Assembly: GCF_004027225.2 (NCBI RefSeq)
Contig: NC_044278.2
Span: forward strand, 94,356,743 to 94,420,742
Direction of reading: 5' to 3'
Length of the DNA: 64,000 nucleotides
DNA from: Strigops habroptila
Taxonomy: Eukaryota; Chordata; Aves; Psittaciformes; Psittacidae
Under the pieces are notes generated by a model, which saw nothing but the letters and a program-made list of their open reading frames with translations, did not search any database and was not told the origin of the DNA. Within the stretch, counting starts at the first letter, position 1. Each line of letters begins with the position of its first letter. A program made the translations under genes and the position numbers. Positions 35,611 to 47,446 of this stretch are shown here, one piece after another.

Positions 35611-38600
35611 AAGAAACTCTTGAACTGTACAATAAAGAAAGAAATAAAAAGGTAGTCCAGAGAAACTGATTACAGTGAACCATTCAAAACATCAAGTGTT
35701 TTTGTTAGAATTATTTTCGCTCAACCACTGAGACCTAAATGGGGGAAAAAAGTTGCCAAAGCAGCCTGAACTTTGACCACTGCATCACTAAATTGAAAAT
35801 GTTTTAAGTCTCCTCAGCATTTCGGCATTCTTACAGCAGCTGCCACCTGATGGACTCCGGATTTTATAATAAAACCAAATTCTAGTTTAGGTAGTTTTTG
35901 TCATGACACCTCACTTGGAAGATCACCAATAAAATAGATACTTGGCAGTGCTTTCATCCTATTTATAACCTAAATTCTTGCCACTTCCTGCTGTTGAAGG
36001 GTATTTTTTGTTTTTTTCGTTCTGATTGCTAAAAGAGTGCCTTCAGCAAAACTTTCTCACTCTTTTTAGTCTCGTACCATGTACTGCATTAGCAGTAACT
36101 ATTTTTTCCCATAACATTTTACAGGCTGATCATCTGTTACTTTGCTGATGTGACAATAATTCGTCTATTTTTAATCCCTAATTCTAGCAAGAAGCAGTAC
36201 CAACAACTTTGTCACTGTTACTTTCTACTCTTCCCCAGCAGATCTGTTTGGACTGTGACTGCTGGACCCTGGATTTGGGCCACCCATCCAGCCTTCCAGA
36301 GCAGCTTTCCTATATCCTGTCTCTGTACTTGAATATAGCTAGTACAAATAGTCTGTCTCTAAGCTGTTTAAACTTTCTTTTCTCAGTTTTTCTTTTGCAA
36401 GCCAGGTTTAATTTGTCATTAATCTATTTAAAATGTGTTTCTTCACTAGTATTTCTCAAACAATCTTCAAGTTGTTCCTTCCATCTCTGCATGCGTTTCA
36501 TAGCTCTCTTAATGTCCTACTCTCTAGCAAGATACTGTCCAGTTAGTTTGTTATTAGATCTAAGCTTTAGCCAATCTGTTTTCGCTCTTCTATATGTAGT
36601 CAGCTGTCATTGCACACATCTCATTTTCCACAGTATCTGCAATTGTATTTCACTATAAAACCTGCCTGCCTCAGCACTGATACAGATTTTGGTGTGTTCC
36701 TGGTCTTCCTGTCCATGTCTCTCAGGTAACCTCTGTCCACTTTGCTCCCATTTCAGTGACATACTCAGAAGGATGCATTTGGCAGCCTGCTGATGAGTTT
36801 ATCTGGCCTTCCCACATCTCCATGACATAAGAATATAAGCGTTATGTTGTATGTCTTTTCAGTCAAAAATGACTGAAGTAAATGTGTAGGTAAATAATGT
36901 GAGAACTGTGTTGCAGCCCTCCAGAGAGCTGTTTTCCTGGAAAATATTATGGGTTGTGTGTAAGAATGTGTGAAGTGGAAAACACACTGGGATAGTGTTG
37001 AGGACAGTGTAAGGCAGAGAGAGCCAGGCTGGTGCAGTCTCTTCTGTGCTGTGGTATAGATCTTTCTAGTATCTTTGGTTATGCACATTTGTTTAACCTT
37101 AATGCCATTTCTGTATCCTTTGAGATGGTGTCTGCAGCAGTCACCAGTGACTTCAGTTTGGTGTCATTCTGCATATAATTTCAGATTATCTATATAAAAA
37201 CAGATGTGAGATGGGCTTCCTGTCCTTCATTAAATGGCTTCTCTCCTTACATGGTGTAGCAGGGCAACCAGTAGAAATGAGGATATTAAAAGAAAAAAAA
37301 AAAAAAGACAGGTAATCACTTTGGAAAATCTCTTGGCTTATGTACTCTTGCCTTACATATTACTGTATCATTGTATTCCAAGTATGGCACATACTTCTCC
37401 AATATACCTTCTGTATGTTCCCCTTGAACACACAGTACTTTCAACTATTTTACCACTGATCTACTCCAGTGGTGAGATAAGATTTCACATCACCTACCTG
37501 GCTTTTTTTTTTTTTTTTTTGACATAGGTAAGAATGGCTTTGTATTCTGTCAGAGACCTTTTGTCTTTTCACCACATTTTTACCATCCTTTCTCTACTTG
37601 GGGAGACATACCATTAACTTCATCTCACTCAAACACATTTGCTGTAACGCTTCCAGCAGGGAACTTCCACATTGTAGGAAAGCAACCTGTATGTCTTAAG
37701 CTTATAGTACCAAATTCTTCCTTTCCCATTTCCTTTGTAGTAAGTACAGTCCTTCCCTCAGACATGCATCCAGGTACACACTTTTCCAATGTTTTTGTTG
37801 TGGGAGTCTGAATTAAGGATGGTAGTTGCTAACCTCTTCTACCTAATTGCTGTGGATTCCACTGCTAGTGCTTTTCAGTCATTTTTTTCTCCACTTTTAT
37901 ACGTGATCTCATCTTCACTTTGATTATTCAGAGCACTGAATTCACACTTCACTGTATTTTGCCAGGAGATAATTTGTATGTTGTTCTTTTCTGTAAACAA
38001 CTTTTCCAGTGTTCTTTATAATAATTGTTCATAATTAAATCATTTATGATTCTAATGACATATATATCTAAACTGTATTTACCATGCTTTTAGTCATTTC
38101 CAAACAATATATATGGCTGGTAACATTATATTTTTATATTATATTCCAAGCAACATATGGCTGGTATTATCTCTCCGTATATTTCATGCTGACTGTATTG
38201 ACACAATCTGCTTCAAGTCTTCGCCATTTCAAGGGAGAAACTTTTTCCAGGGAGGAGGAGAATGTTCTGCGACTTCATTGTTATGGATTTACTTTTCTAT
38301 TTCCCCTTCTTTACCACATTCATCTATCTTATCATTTGTCTTAGATGGAAGTTAGATCTTCCAAAGTTTCTTTTCTTCCACTCCATACTCTCAAGATTTC
38401 ACCTGTGTGCAACTTGTCATGTCATTAGCTGCTTTCCCTTCAAGGCAGCTCATTACTTTTTCCACAACTTGCCAGAGGTGCTTCTTAGCCAACAAAACCC
38501 ATGGTACAAAACACACCCTCACTTATCTGCCTATACTGAGGTTTTTTTATTCTTTCCTCTGTTTCTTGCTTTTATTATTTCCTTTTTGTTCGTTAGAGAC

Positions 38601-40544
38601 TTAGTGTGTGTGTCATTTGAGTCCATAGGCCTTTTTGGGAAACAGTGTTGTCCTTTGGTCTTGCCTGAACTGTAGTGCAAGTTACAGTGGTGCTGACACT
38701 AGCTGTCTCCTCTTTGTATGTTCTTTACAAGTTTTCTGATTCAACGGGGAAAAATACCCAGTATGTAATAAGAACCTAATTTGATTAAACAGATTAGCAA
38801 ATGGAGAAGTTTCTCTCAGCAGCTTTGTGAATTTGTCTTTGGTCAAGTTACACAATCTCTTCTGTGGCCAGAGATGATTTCTAGATCAGCAGTTGTCTTT
38901 CGTCATTCTGATTATCAGTATAGCTCCCCTGGCTTCTATTTAATTTGGCCATATCATGTATCAGTGTTTCTGCAGCACTGCACTGGTGATCTGGAATGGC
39001 CTCAATAGCTCTGAGCTGCTATGAAGTTCAGCACGTTCATGAATCCTCTTTGCAGAGAGGCTGAGGGAAATATATACACAGAAGATCTTCAGTTGCAGAA
39101 ATAAGCCATTTGTTATAAGAAACTAGAAAAAGTGTTTGTTGAAAAAAATATCTTTGTCTCTGGAGTAGTTAAAGCACTGAAAACTTTTCCATGGAAAAAA
39201 AATAAGGATTTTTCTTTTATTACATTAATGTGAGTAAGAATTATTAGTAGTACTTTATCATTTCAGAAAAATGCAAACTTAAGCACACATTACAACTGAT
39301 ACTAAATCCAGTGAGGTATATGTATCTGATAATACTGACAGAAAATATTTTCCTCTTAATGCTTTACATTTAAACAAGTCTTGCTTTTTTTTTTTGGTAG
39401 TAAATTGACTGCATGTATTTCTATTATGTCTTTTGTTTTCTATTTCTTTCTAGTACAGATTAATTTTGAACTTACAAAGAGTCTGCTTGCTTGAGAAATT
39501 TTTCCACATACAGTGTTAAATTCCTCATGTTGGATTTATTGAGCCTTTGAAGCTGACATTTTGAATTGAGATATCCAAATAAAACTTGAGGTAAAATTGC
39601 AGCTAAAGAAAGATACTGGGTGACAGGAATGTAATAGTTAAGATCTGACTTAGAGAACTCCAAAGCACATTTCAGCCGATAAATAATTTAGTAGAACATT
39701 AGGTCTTACCTTATTAATGGGAGCCCTGTGAAGGAGTGAAGACATAAATGCTATTTGTTTAGGCTTATGGTTTCTTCCCCAGGAGATAGGCTTTTCTTTA
39801 GGTCTGACAGAATAAGTTTAGATCAGCATCACCAGCTGGCATTCCTAGGATTTCTACTAAGCCTGGAAGTAATACAAGTACATTGGACTTTCTTGGTCTT
39901 GGGTGCAATTCATGACACAGACTTACAGTAATTTGTCAAATTTAGGACCAAAATAGCAGATAGAAGCTTTACATTGTGTATCAAACTCTTCTTGTGCAGA
40001 CTATTTAAATCTGTTATCTATAATGATGTAAGAAAGACAGTGAGTCATGCGAAATTACAATACATTAGGTTGCTTCTGTTCTTTATTTAAAAGACTGTTT
40101 TAAGGAGCATGGCTTTTAAAAATGCTGAAGAAAAGGCAGTATTTTATTGCTGTCAGAGATTGAGTATGGTGACATGCCTAGATGGCTTTTGGAACATCTA
40201 GATGGCTTTTGGAACATCTAGATGGCTTTTGGAACTGATGAGATCCCCAGGAGGAAGAACATTCATTTCAATATTATGTATGGTTCTTAGGGGAAGTACA
40301 GGCAAAGAGTCAGAAGATTTCAGACATCATTTAAGATGAAAAAGTAAAAGTAGATGTTCACATTGCCCTAAGAGACATAGCCAAACAACTTTATTGATCT
40401 GAATTTTAATAAAAGATAGTGGTCTGCTGAATGTCCTCATTTAATTTGATTCAGGCTAAGTAACTGAAATCACAGAAAAGAATAAACCTTGAATGGAACA
40501 AGTTTTCACTCACTGATATGTGGTATTGTTTATTTATAATTAAT
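35611..40544. other. Intergenic, nothing recognised
   Basis: AT-rich sequence between ESD and a decayed CR1. It holds a poly(A) run near 37288-37305, a poly(T) run at 37502-37520 and the tandem repeat at 40178-40235. The T-rich, Ser/Leu-rich open frames at 36150-36660 and 38080-38680 have no family signature and look like chance. Confidence 0.6.
40178..40235. repeat. 20-bp tandem repeat, three copies
   Basis: CTAGATGGCTTTTGGAACAT occurs at 40178-40197 and 40198-40217, with a third, shortened copy at 40218-40235. The copies are identical by eye, implying a recent expansion. Confidence 0.93.
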
Positions 40545-41720
40545 GTCTAAAAGTGAGCAAAACAAATGGAGTGAGAACCCTGAACTTCAGGAGAGCAAAT
40601 AGTGGTTATTGGCAGGATCCAATGGGGGACTGCCCTAGCAGGCAAAAGATAGCCCAGAAGAGCTGGTTGATCTTCAAGGAAAGCCTCCTCAAAGCACAGG
40701 AAGAGTCCATTCACTTTGCAGAAAAAGGAGCATGGCACAGCGTGGGTGAAGAAAAGACTCCTGACTGTGCCAAGTGCAAAAAGGAAGCCTACAGAAAGTG
40801 GAAGCAGGGATGGGCTACCTTTGGAGAATACAGAAACAACTCTAAAGCATGCAAGGATGGAGTTAGGAAAGCCAATGCTCATCTGGGACTGAAACTAGAA
40901 GTGATGTGAAGGGCAACATGAAAGGTTCCTTTATGTTCATTGACGGCAAAAGCAAGGCTACAGAGACTGTGGGCCCACTGCTCAATGGATCCAGGTAGCT
41001 ACTGACAAGGAACAAGGAACAGAACAAAGTACTCAGTGGCTCCTGAACAGAGGACAATGTTTGGGAGCACTTTACTTGTGGATATGCACAAGTCTATGGG
41101 ACCAGATGGGATGTGTTAAGGTGGTGTTGAGAGAGCTGGCCAATGTCACTGCAAGACCATTTTCTATGATGTATAAAAGGTCAGGGCAATCCAGAAGGTC
41201 TTATTGATGTTTGGGAAAAAATGGATGTGACACCCACCTTCAAGAAGGGCAGGAAGGAGGATCAAGCAAAATAAAGGGAGGTCAGCCTTACTACCATCCC
41301 TGGGAAAGTAATGGAACAAATCCTCCCAGAAGCCATTTCAGGGTACCCAAAGAACTAAAAGGTGATTGGGAATAGCCAACATGGATTTACTAAGAGCACA
41401 GCGCACCTGACCAGTCTAATTACCTTCTGATGAGAAGTCTGCCCCAATGGACAAAGCGAGAGCAGTTGAAGTTGTACACCTTGGCTTTAGCAAGGGCTTT
41501 GCAACAACTTCCCTTGGTGTCCTTGCCTCCTTTTAGCAAGATTAGTGATAATAAGGTGGATGGAAAATTGGCTGGATTGCTGGGCTCGGAAGGTATTGAT
41601 CAGCAGTACAGAGTCCATCTGGCAGAGTGACACCCCTCAGGGATCAATACGAGGGACAAGACTGTTTAATATCCTTATTAATGACCTAGATGATGAGATG
41701 GAGTGCAATCTGAGATATAT
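40545..41720 (+). mobile_element. Decayed CR1 LINE ORF2 fragment (internal, both ends missing)
   Basis: Broken frames carry CR1 ORF2 landmarks in order: a pre-RT stretch (VRTLNFRRANSG; KEAYRKWKQGWATFGEYRNN), the block around KSMGPDGM, FKKG-type sequence near 41240, and finally RLFNILINDLDDEMECNL before the region where FADD would follow. Frameshifts and stops interrupt it throughout. It lacks the endonuclease start and the ATTCTATG 3' end. It looks considerably older than the copy at 46.4 kb. The family is assigned from memory of avian CR1 proteins. Confidence 0.75.
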
Positions 41721-44700
41721 AGCAAAGAAAAAAAACAGATTATTGTATTCCCTGCAGTAACAGAGATGAAGAGAGAAGGATCATAGATCTTTTTGAAAAG
41801 AAGAGGCTTCAGTTCAGAAATGTATTTTGGAGTTTTGAAAAAGGATATTAGTTGCAGTAAGGAAGGGAGATGCTGTTCTGTACTATTGATAATATAGGTC
41901 ATTGAAAAAAAAGAAAAAAGCTTATTGCCATTGACAATGACCAGGTCCACAGTGCAAAACACTGGACAAAAGACTATTGAAGCAAACCTTCTGACTTGAA
42001 GAGTTCACTGTCTACAAGACAAGAAAGGAGAAAAAAAGTATTTTTTGCACCTCATATGTGGAGAACGGAGATACAGATTTCCTGAGGCCAGCTATGATGA
42101 GTATTGCTTATGTGGAAACTTTATCCATGACATTATGGATGCAATTCAAAATACTTTGGTGGAGTCCAGACTAGTATCTGGACTAGTCTGCTTCTAAATC
42201 CTGAGATTTTCCACCTTCATTTGGTCCTGAATAGTTCCATCTCTTTCACAAGCCGATTTCTGAAGCAGATGTCCTGCCTTGGATTAATTTTCAGGCCCTT
42301 GTGTGCTGCTTCCCAAATGACTACTGTTTCATTCTCAGGGGGAGTCTCAAAGAGGAACTTTGGGATAATCTATCTTTCTTTGGGTCATTCAGGCTCTCAC
42401 AACTGCTGTAATTCAGCTCAGAAAGTGCCTTTTAACCTGCTTTTGCTTCCTACTTCTGCTGGTTACTCAAAGGAATTAAATCTGACTCATTTCAAACACA
42501 CAAATCTCAACTGCATTGCTAGGAAGTTGTTGGTTGGGGGTTTTTTTACATGTCAGTAAGAACTGCAGATTCCCAGATGTTGTTTGGAAATCTCTGTTCC
42601 CTCACCACTGGCAAGCAGAGGCTTACAGGGAGGCTCACAGGGAGGGGACCCTCCCCCATGCCTTTAAATTCTGGGTTCTGCTCCTGAGTGGCTTCTTTTG
42701 CTTTTCCCAGCAGTCGTTGCCTTTTGTAAAGATAAATAAATGTAAATGTAGTCTGACAGTGACTGCAGTAATCTGTATAACATTTCTCTTTCCGCCCTTT
42801 TTTTTTTTCCTTAGATGTAAGTCTGTAAGGTGAAACCTCACTTAAAATGGCACAGTGTGCTCATCTTTAATCACCCGCCTACTTGGGCAGATCAGAAGAT
42901 GGCACAGTTCAATCTTTTCACTTTCCCCGAGGTGATTGGTGCTCAAAAGAGCCATTCAGCAAATAGTCTATGCTCTCCCTCAAGGACCTCAAATGTGATT
43001 GTTAATAGTCCTCTTACAGTGGGAAATTTATCCCCTATCCACAGCTCCAGGCTTAACCTTAGCTCTATCAGCCCCAAGTATTTATTTTTGAAAAGCAATA
43101 TTCTGTGGCTACATTTTAGCTATTGTTAGTTGTGAATGAAGCTATTTTATACTCGTGGGATTTGAAGGCTGAGATTTTCTCCAGTAGACAATTTGAAAGG
43201 GTAATTCTTTCCACTTGCCTTAAATGCTCATTTTAGGCTGCCTCTCTCCATTGCCTTTAGAAGCTGGGTCAACTGGCTCAGACCTGGACACTTAACTGGC
43301 AGATCCCTAGCAGTCTGAAGCCTTTATGACTCCATGAAAAATGAGGTTTTGAAAAAACTTGCACCCCCTTTGCTTTTTCTGCAAAGAGGCAGGGATCACT
43401 CAAACATCTTTGTCATTTCAAATTATTCAGCAGCAGACACCTTACAATACAAGTGTGTCGTAAATCTGCTTGGAAACTCAGCAACCATCATTTTAACTAC
43501 TGTTTTCTTTGCTTCCATTTCCTGCGGCAGTTGTGTGATTGCATGAACACAAGTTTTATTACTGGGTTCTTGAGAGCACTGCAGACGTGTTTAAGGATTT
43601 TCAGACTATCAATCTTTTTATTGCTACGGAACACTTAGAAAGAAAATAGTGAACTCACAAAATACTAATATTTGTATGGTAATCTAAGAATTAGCAAATA
43701 ATCTCCTTGAAATTTTTTAGGTCAATTGCAAATGCACTTCAGAAATATTTATGGAAGAGCAGGAACAGAAAAATGCCTTAACTTGTGGTTAGTATCTCTT
43801 GAGCCTCTGAGGAGGAGGTACCATGTTGATCCACATACATGCTGACGCCCTTTACGGAATACATCCATGGGCTGGTGTATGTTTTCTACATAATTCCTGT
43901 ATGGTTTTCTCTTTTGTTTCATTATCTTTTTACTGACATTTCGATTTGAGGTAAATCTTCTGACACATGATTTTGCCCAAGCGTCCCCAGTGTGAACACT
44001 GATTAAAAAACAACCAAAAAAAAAGAGAAAGTTTTTCTTTTTCTGTTTATATATTAAGATCTCCTAAGAAAAGATCCCAAGCCTGGTTCTCTGCACACTC
44101 TGGGTGGTACAGTAGTCATATTTAAAATACATTATCTTGTGCATGAAAAAAAAAAACCCAAACAAGACCAGCACTTGAAAAATTACAGTGTCTGGCCATG
44201 ATGAAGTCTTAATTTTTCTCCACAACCACCTAAAATTCTTTGTCCTGCAAACACTAAGAATATGAGTAACTTTACACTTGTAAACGGACACACTGAATTT
44301 GGATAAAACTGTTGAGTTTGTCAGCTTTTCTTTTATAGTAAAATGAAGTTTTCAATCTGACTGAAAAATGTTTAGTTTTTATGTAGTCAAATAACTGTGG
44401 ACAGAATTAATTATGGTTTGCAGAATCATTGTTAGAACTGTTTTCAGGGTCAGATAACATGATATGTCTGTGATTAAATTACATCAAACAGAATATGATT
44501 CAATCAAGGAGGCTTTTGAATTGTTGTACCTATTTGCCAGGTTTCACATGTCAAAGCTGCAGATATTTCAGAGAACTTCACTGCATTATATACATTTCCC
44601 AGAGACCCTTTTGCTGTATTTCAAGGAGTGTCCTCAGAAGATTATACTATAAATCTGAAGACCAAATACCTTCTTTTCCAAATATATTTGCTTTTATGGC

Positions 44701-45289
44701 TTGAAGTGCCACATGGGTAAGTTAAACGTATTCTCTTTCAATTGTCAGCGCAAAGTATGTCAAAATAGGTAAATCTGGCAAGGAGTTTTCCAAAGAGCAT
44801 AAGAAATTATGGTATTTTAGAGCCTATGTACAGCAGCCTAGTACTGCAGAGGTAAAATTGTGTGGATTTTCAATTCAGGGATCTTGTCTGGCACATTTCA
44901 CCTCACAGATTTGTAGCTAAAACAGTATGTTTCCCTTTGTTGACTTCTGAAAAATATGCCTTTACATGCTTTTCTCTACACACTGTAAATCTTGATGAAA
45001 TCTTAAGATTACAGCAGCGTTTTGAGAGGACTTCTTATTAACAGCCTATACTTTGATATGCACTGCAATTGTAAACAAGAGCGCATATGCTGTGAGATCT
45101 GTTGGAAGACTAAATTTGTTTTAAGGAGGTTTTAAGATGGAGAAAACAAAAGGGTGACAAAATCCATTTTGTTTTCTGATTTTAATACTCTTTGTGAAAG
45201 GAAATACAACCAATAGATGGCCCTGTGGTTCTGTGACTCAGGTGTTATTTATGTCTGTCCAACTGTGCGATGCTATTTATTTGTGCTGC
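41721..45289. other. Intergenic, nothing recognised
   Basis: No gene, RNA or repeat beyond short A/T runs can be supported. The open frames are short and unlike known families. Confidence 0.55.
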
Positions 45290-46418
45290 TGTGGTGAGTT
45301 GTCCCTGGCTGGACACGAGGTGACCACCAAAGCTGCTCTATCACTTCCTCCTCAGATGGACAGGGAAGGGAAATATGACGAAAGGCTCGTGGGTCAAGTT
45401 AAAGAGAGGGAAATCATTTACCAAGTACAGTCATGGGCAAAACAGACTCAATCTGAGGAAATGAGTTTAATTTATTACCAATCAAATGAGAGTAAGATAA
45501 TGAAAAATAAAACCAAATCCTAAAATCACCTTCTGCCCACCCCTCTCTTTTTCCCCAGCTTAACTTTACACCTAATTTCTCTACCTCCTCACTCTGGCAG
45601 CAGTGCAGGGGGACAGGGAATAGGGGTTGCAGTCAGTTCATCACACGTCTCTGATCCTCCTTCTTTCTCAGGGGAAAGACTCCTCACACTCTTTTCCTAC
45701 TCCAGATTGGGATCCCTCCCCATAAACTTCCCCATAAACTTCTTCAACATGGGCCCTTCCCACAGGCTGCAGTTCTTCACAAACTGCTCCAGTGTGGGTC
45801 CCTTCCATGCGTGCAGCCCTTCAGGAACACACTGCTCCAGTGTGGGTCGCCTGTGAGGTCACAAGTCCTGCAGCAAACCTGCTCCAGTGTGGGCTCCTCT
45901 CTCCACGAGGCCACAGGTCCTGCCAGCAGCCTGCTCCAGCACAGGCTTCCCACAGCGTCACAGCCTCCTTCAGGCATCCCCCTGCCCTGGCGTGGCATCC
46001 TCCACGAGCTGCAGGTGAGTATCTGCTTCACCATTGACCTCCATGGGCTGCAGGTGGACAGCCTGCCTCACTATGGTCTGCACCATGAGCTCCAGGGGAA
46101 TCTCTGCTCTGGAGCCTGGAGCACCTTCTGCCATCCTCCTGCACTGCCCTTGCTGTCTGCAGGGATGTTTCTCTAACGTATTCTCATTCCTTTCTTCAGC
46201 TACAGTTGCCCAGTTGCCCAGTAACTTTCCCCCCCTTCTTAAATACATTATCCCAGAGGCTCTACCACTGTCACTAATGGGCTCATCCTTGGCCAGTGGT
46301 GGATCCATCTTGGAGCCGGCTGGCATTGGCTCTATCGGACATGGGGGAAGCTTCTACCAGCTTCTCATACAAGCCGCTCTTGTAGCCCCCTCTACCAAAA
46401 CTTTGCAAACCCAATACA
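45290..46418 (-). mobile_element. Solo LTR of an avian endogenous retrovirus (about 1.1 kb)
   Basis: The element is bounded by TG (45290, TGTGGTGAGTTGTCCCTGG) and CA (46417-46418). The minus orientation is inferred from a TATA-like TATTTAAG near 46236-46250 and an AATAAA at 45476-45471, about 180 bp before its end. It contains a degenerate tandem array of 47-52-bp units, each starting CTCCAGTGTGGG or similar, at 45787, 45835, 45882 and 45934. No gag, pol or env frame is attached, so it is a solo LTR or a fragment. Recognition rests on similarity to a common long avian LTR I remember; the subfamily is uncertain. No clear target-site duplication was found. Confidence 0.65.
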
Positions 46419-46433
46419 GTTGCTTATTAGTCT

Positions 46434-47446
46434 TAGAATCATAGAATCATAGAATCATAGAACAGTTAGGGTTGGAAAGGACCTTAAGATCATCTAGTTC
46501 CAACCCCCCTGCCATGGGCAGGGACACCTCGCACTAAACCATGTGGCCCAAGGCTCTGTCCAACCTGGCCTTGAACACCGCCAGGGATGGAGCATTCACA
46601 ACTTCTTTGGGCAACCCATTCCAGTGCTTCACCACCCTCACTGTAAAGAGCTTCTTCCTTATATCTAATCTAAACTTCCCCTGTTTAAGTTTGAAGCCAT
46701 TCCCCCTTGTGCTACCACTACAGTCCCTAAGGAACAGTCCCTCCCCAGCATCCTTATAGACCTCCTTCAGATACCGGAAGGCTGCTATGAGGTCTCCATG
46801 CAGCCTTCTCTTCTCCAGGCTGAACAGCCCCAACTTTCTCAACCTGTCTTCATATGGGAGGTGCTCCAGCCCTCTTATCATCCTCATGGCCCTCCTCTGG
46901 ACTTGCTCCAACAGCTCCATGTCCTTTTTATGTTGAGGACACCAGAACTGTACACAGTGCTCAAAGTGAGGTCTCACGAGAGCAGAGTAGAGGGGCAGGA
47001 TCACCTCCTTTGACCTCATTTTTGGTCATGCTTCTTTTCATGCAGCCCAGGATACGGTTGGTTTCTGGGCTGCAAGCACACACTGAAGCTGGCTCATGTT
47101 AAGCTTCTCATCAACCAACACCCCCAAGTCCTCTTCTGCAGGGCTGCTCTGAATCTCTTCTCCACCCAACCTGTAGCTGCGTCTGGGATTGCCCCGACCC
47201 AGGTGTAGGACCTTGCACTTGGCTTGGTTAAACTTCATAAGGTTGGCATCGGCCCACCTCACAAGTGTGTCCAGGTCCCTCTGGATGGCATCCCTTCCCT
47301 CCAGCGTATCAACCGAACCACATAGCTTGGTGTCGTCAGCAAACTTGCTGAGGGTGCACTCAATCCCACCATCCATGTCACCGACAAAAAGATGTTGAAC
47401 AGGGCTGGTCTCAACACCGATCCCTGAGGGACACCACTCGTTACTG
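46434..47446 (-). mobile_element. CR1 LINE, 5' truncated, 3' end of ORF2 plus 3'UTR
   Basis: From right to left it reads the end of the reverse-transcriptase region ([20 protein letters not shown], with catalytic FADD, minus frame 47376-47038). The ORF2 C-terminal region follows in another frame (47019-46534: [20 protein letters not shown] ... [12 protein letters not shown]), then the CR1 3' end with three AGAATCAT-type repeats at 46434-46463. One frame change near 47020-47040 disables it. It is far better preserved than the 40.5 kb copy. The 5' truncation at about 47446 is the usual product of incomplete reverse transcription. Confidence 0.93.

Noticed and set aside
34610-35683. Minus-strand open frame of 357 codons
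   Set aside because: It lies in the CpG island, is rich in Pro, Gly, Ala and Arg, overlaps other long frames in both strands and matches no family. It reflects few stop codons in GC-rich DNA.
36209-36658. 149-codon Ser/Leu/Cys-rich frame
   Set aside because: T-rich sequence gives hydrophobic-looking peptides. No start context, family or splice evidence.
38100-38170. Direct repeat with ATATGGCTGGTA
   Set aside because: Only about 12 bp matched in AT-rich sequence, too short to interpret.
45792-46176. Frames of 81-136 codons on both strands
   Set aside because: They fall inside the LTR and arise from its tandem GC-rich units.
46541-47398. + strand frames of 60-80 codons
   Set aside because: Antisense shadows of the CR1 ORF2 remnant on the minus strand.
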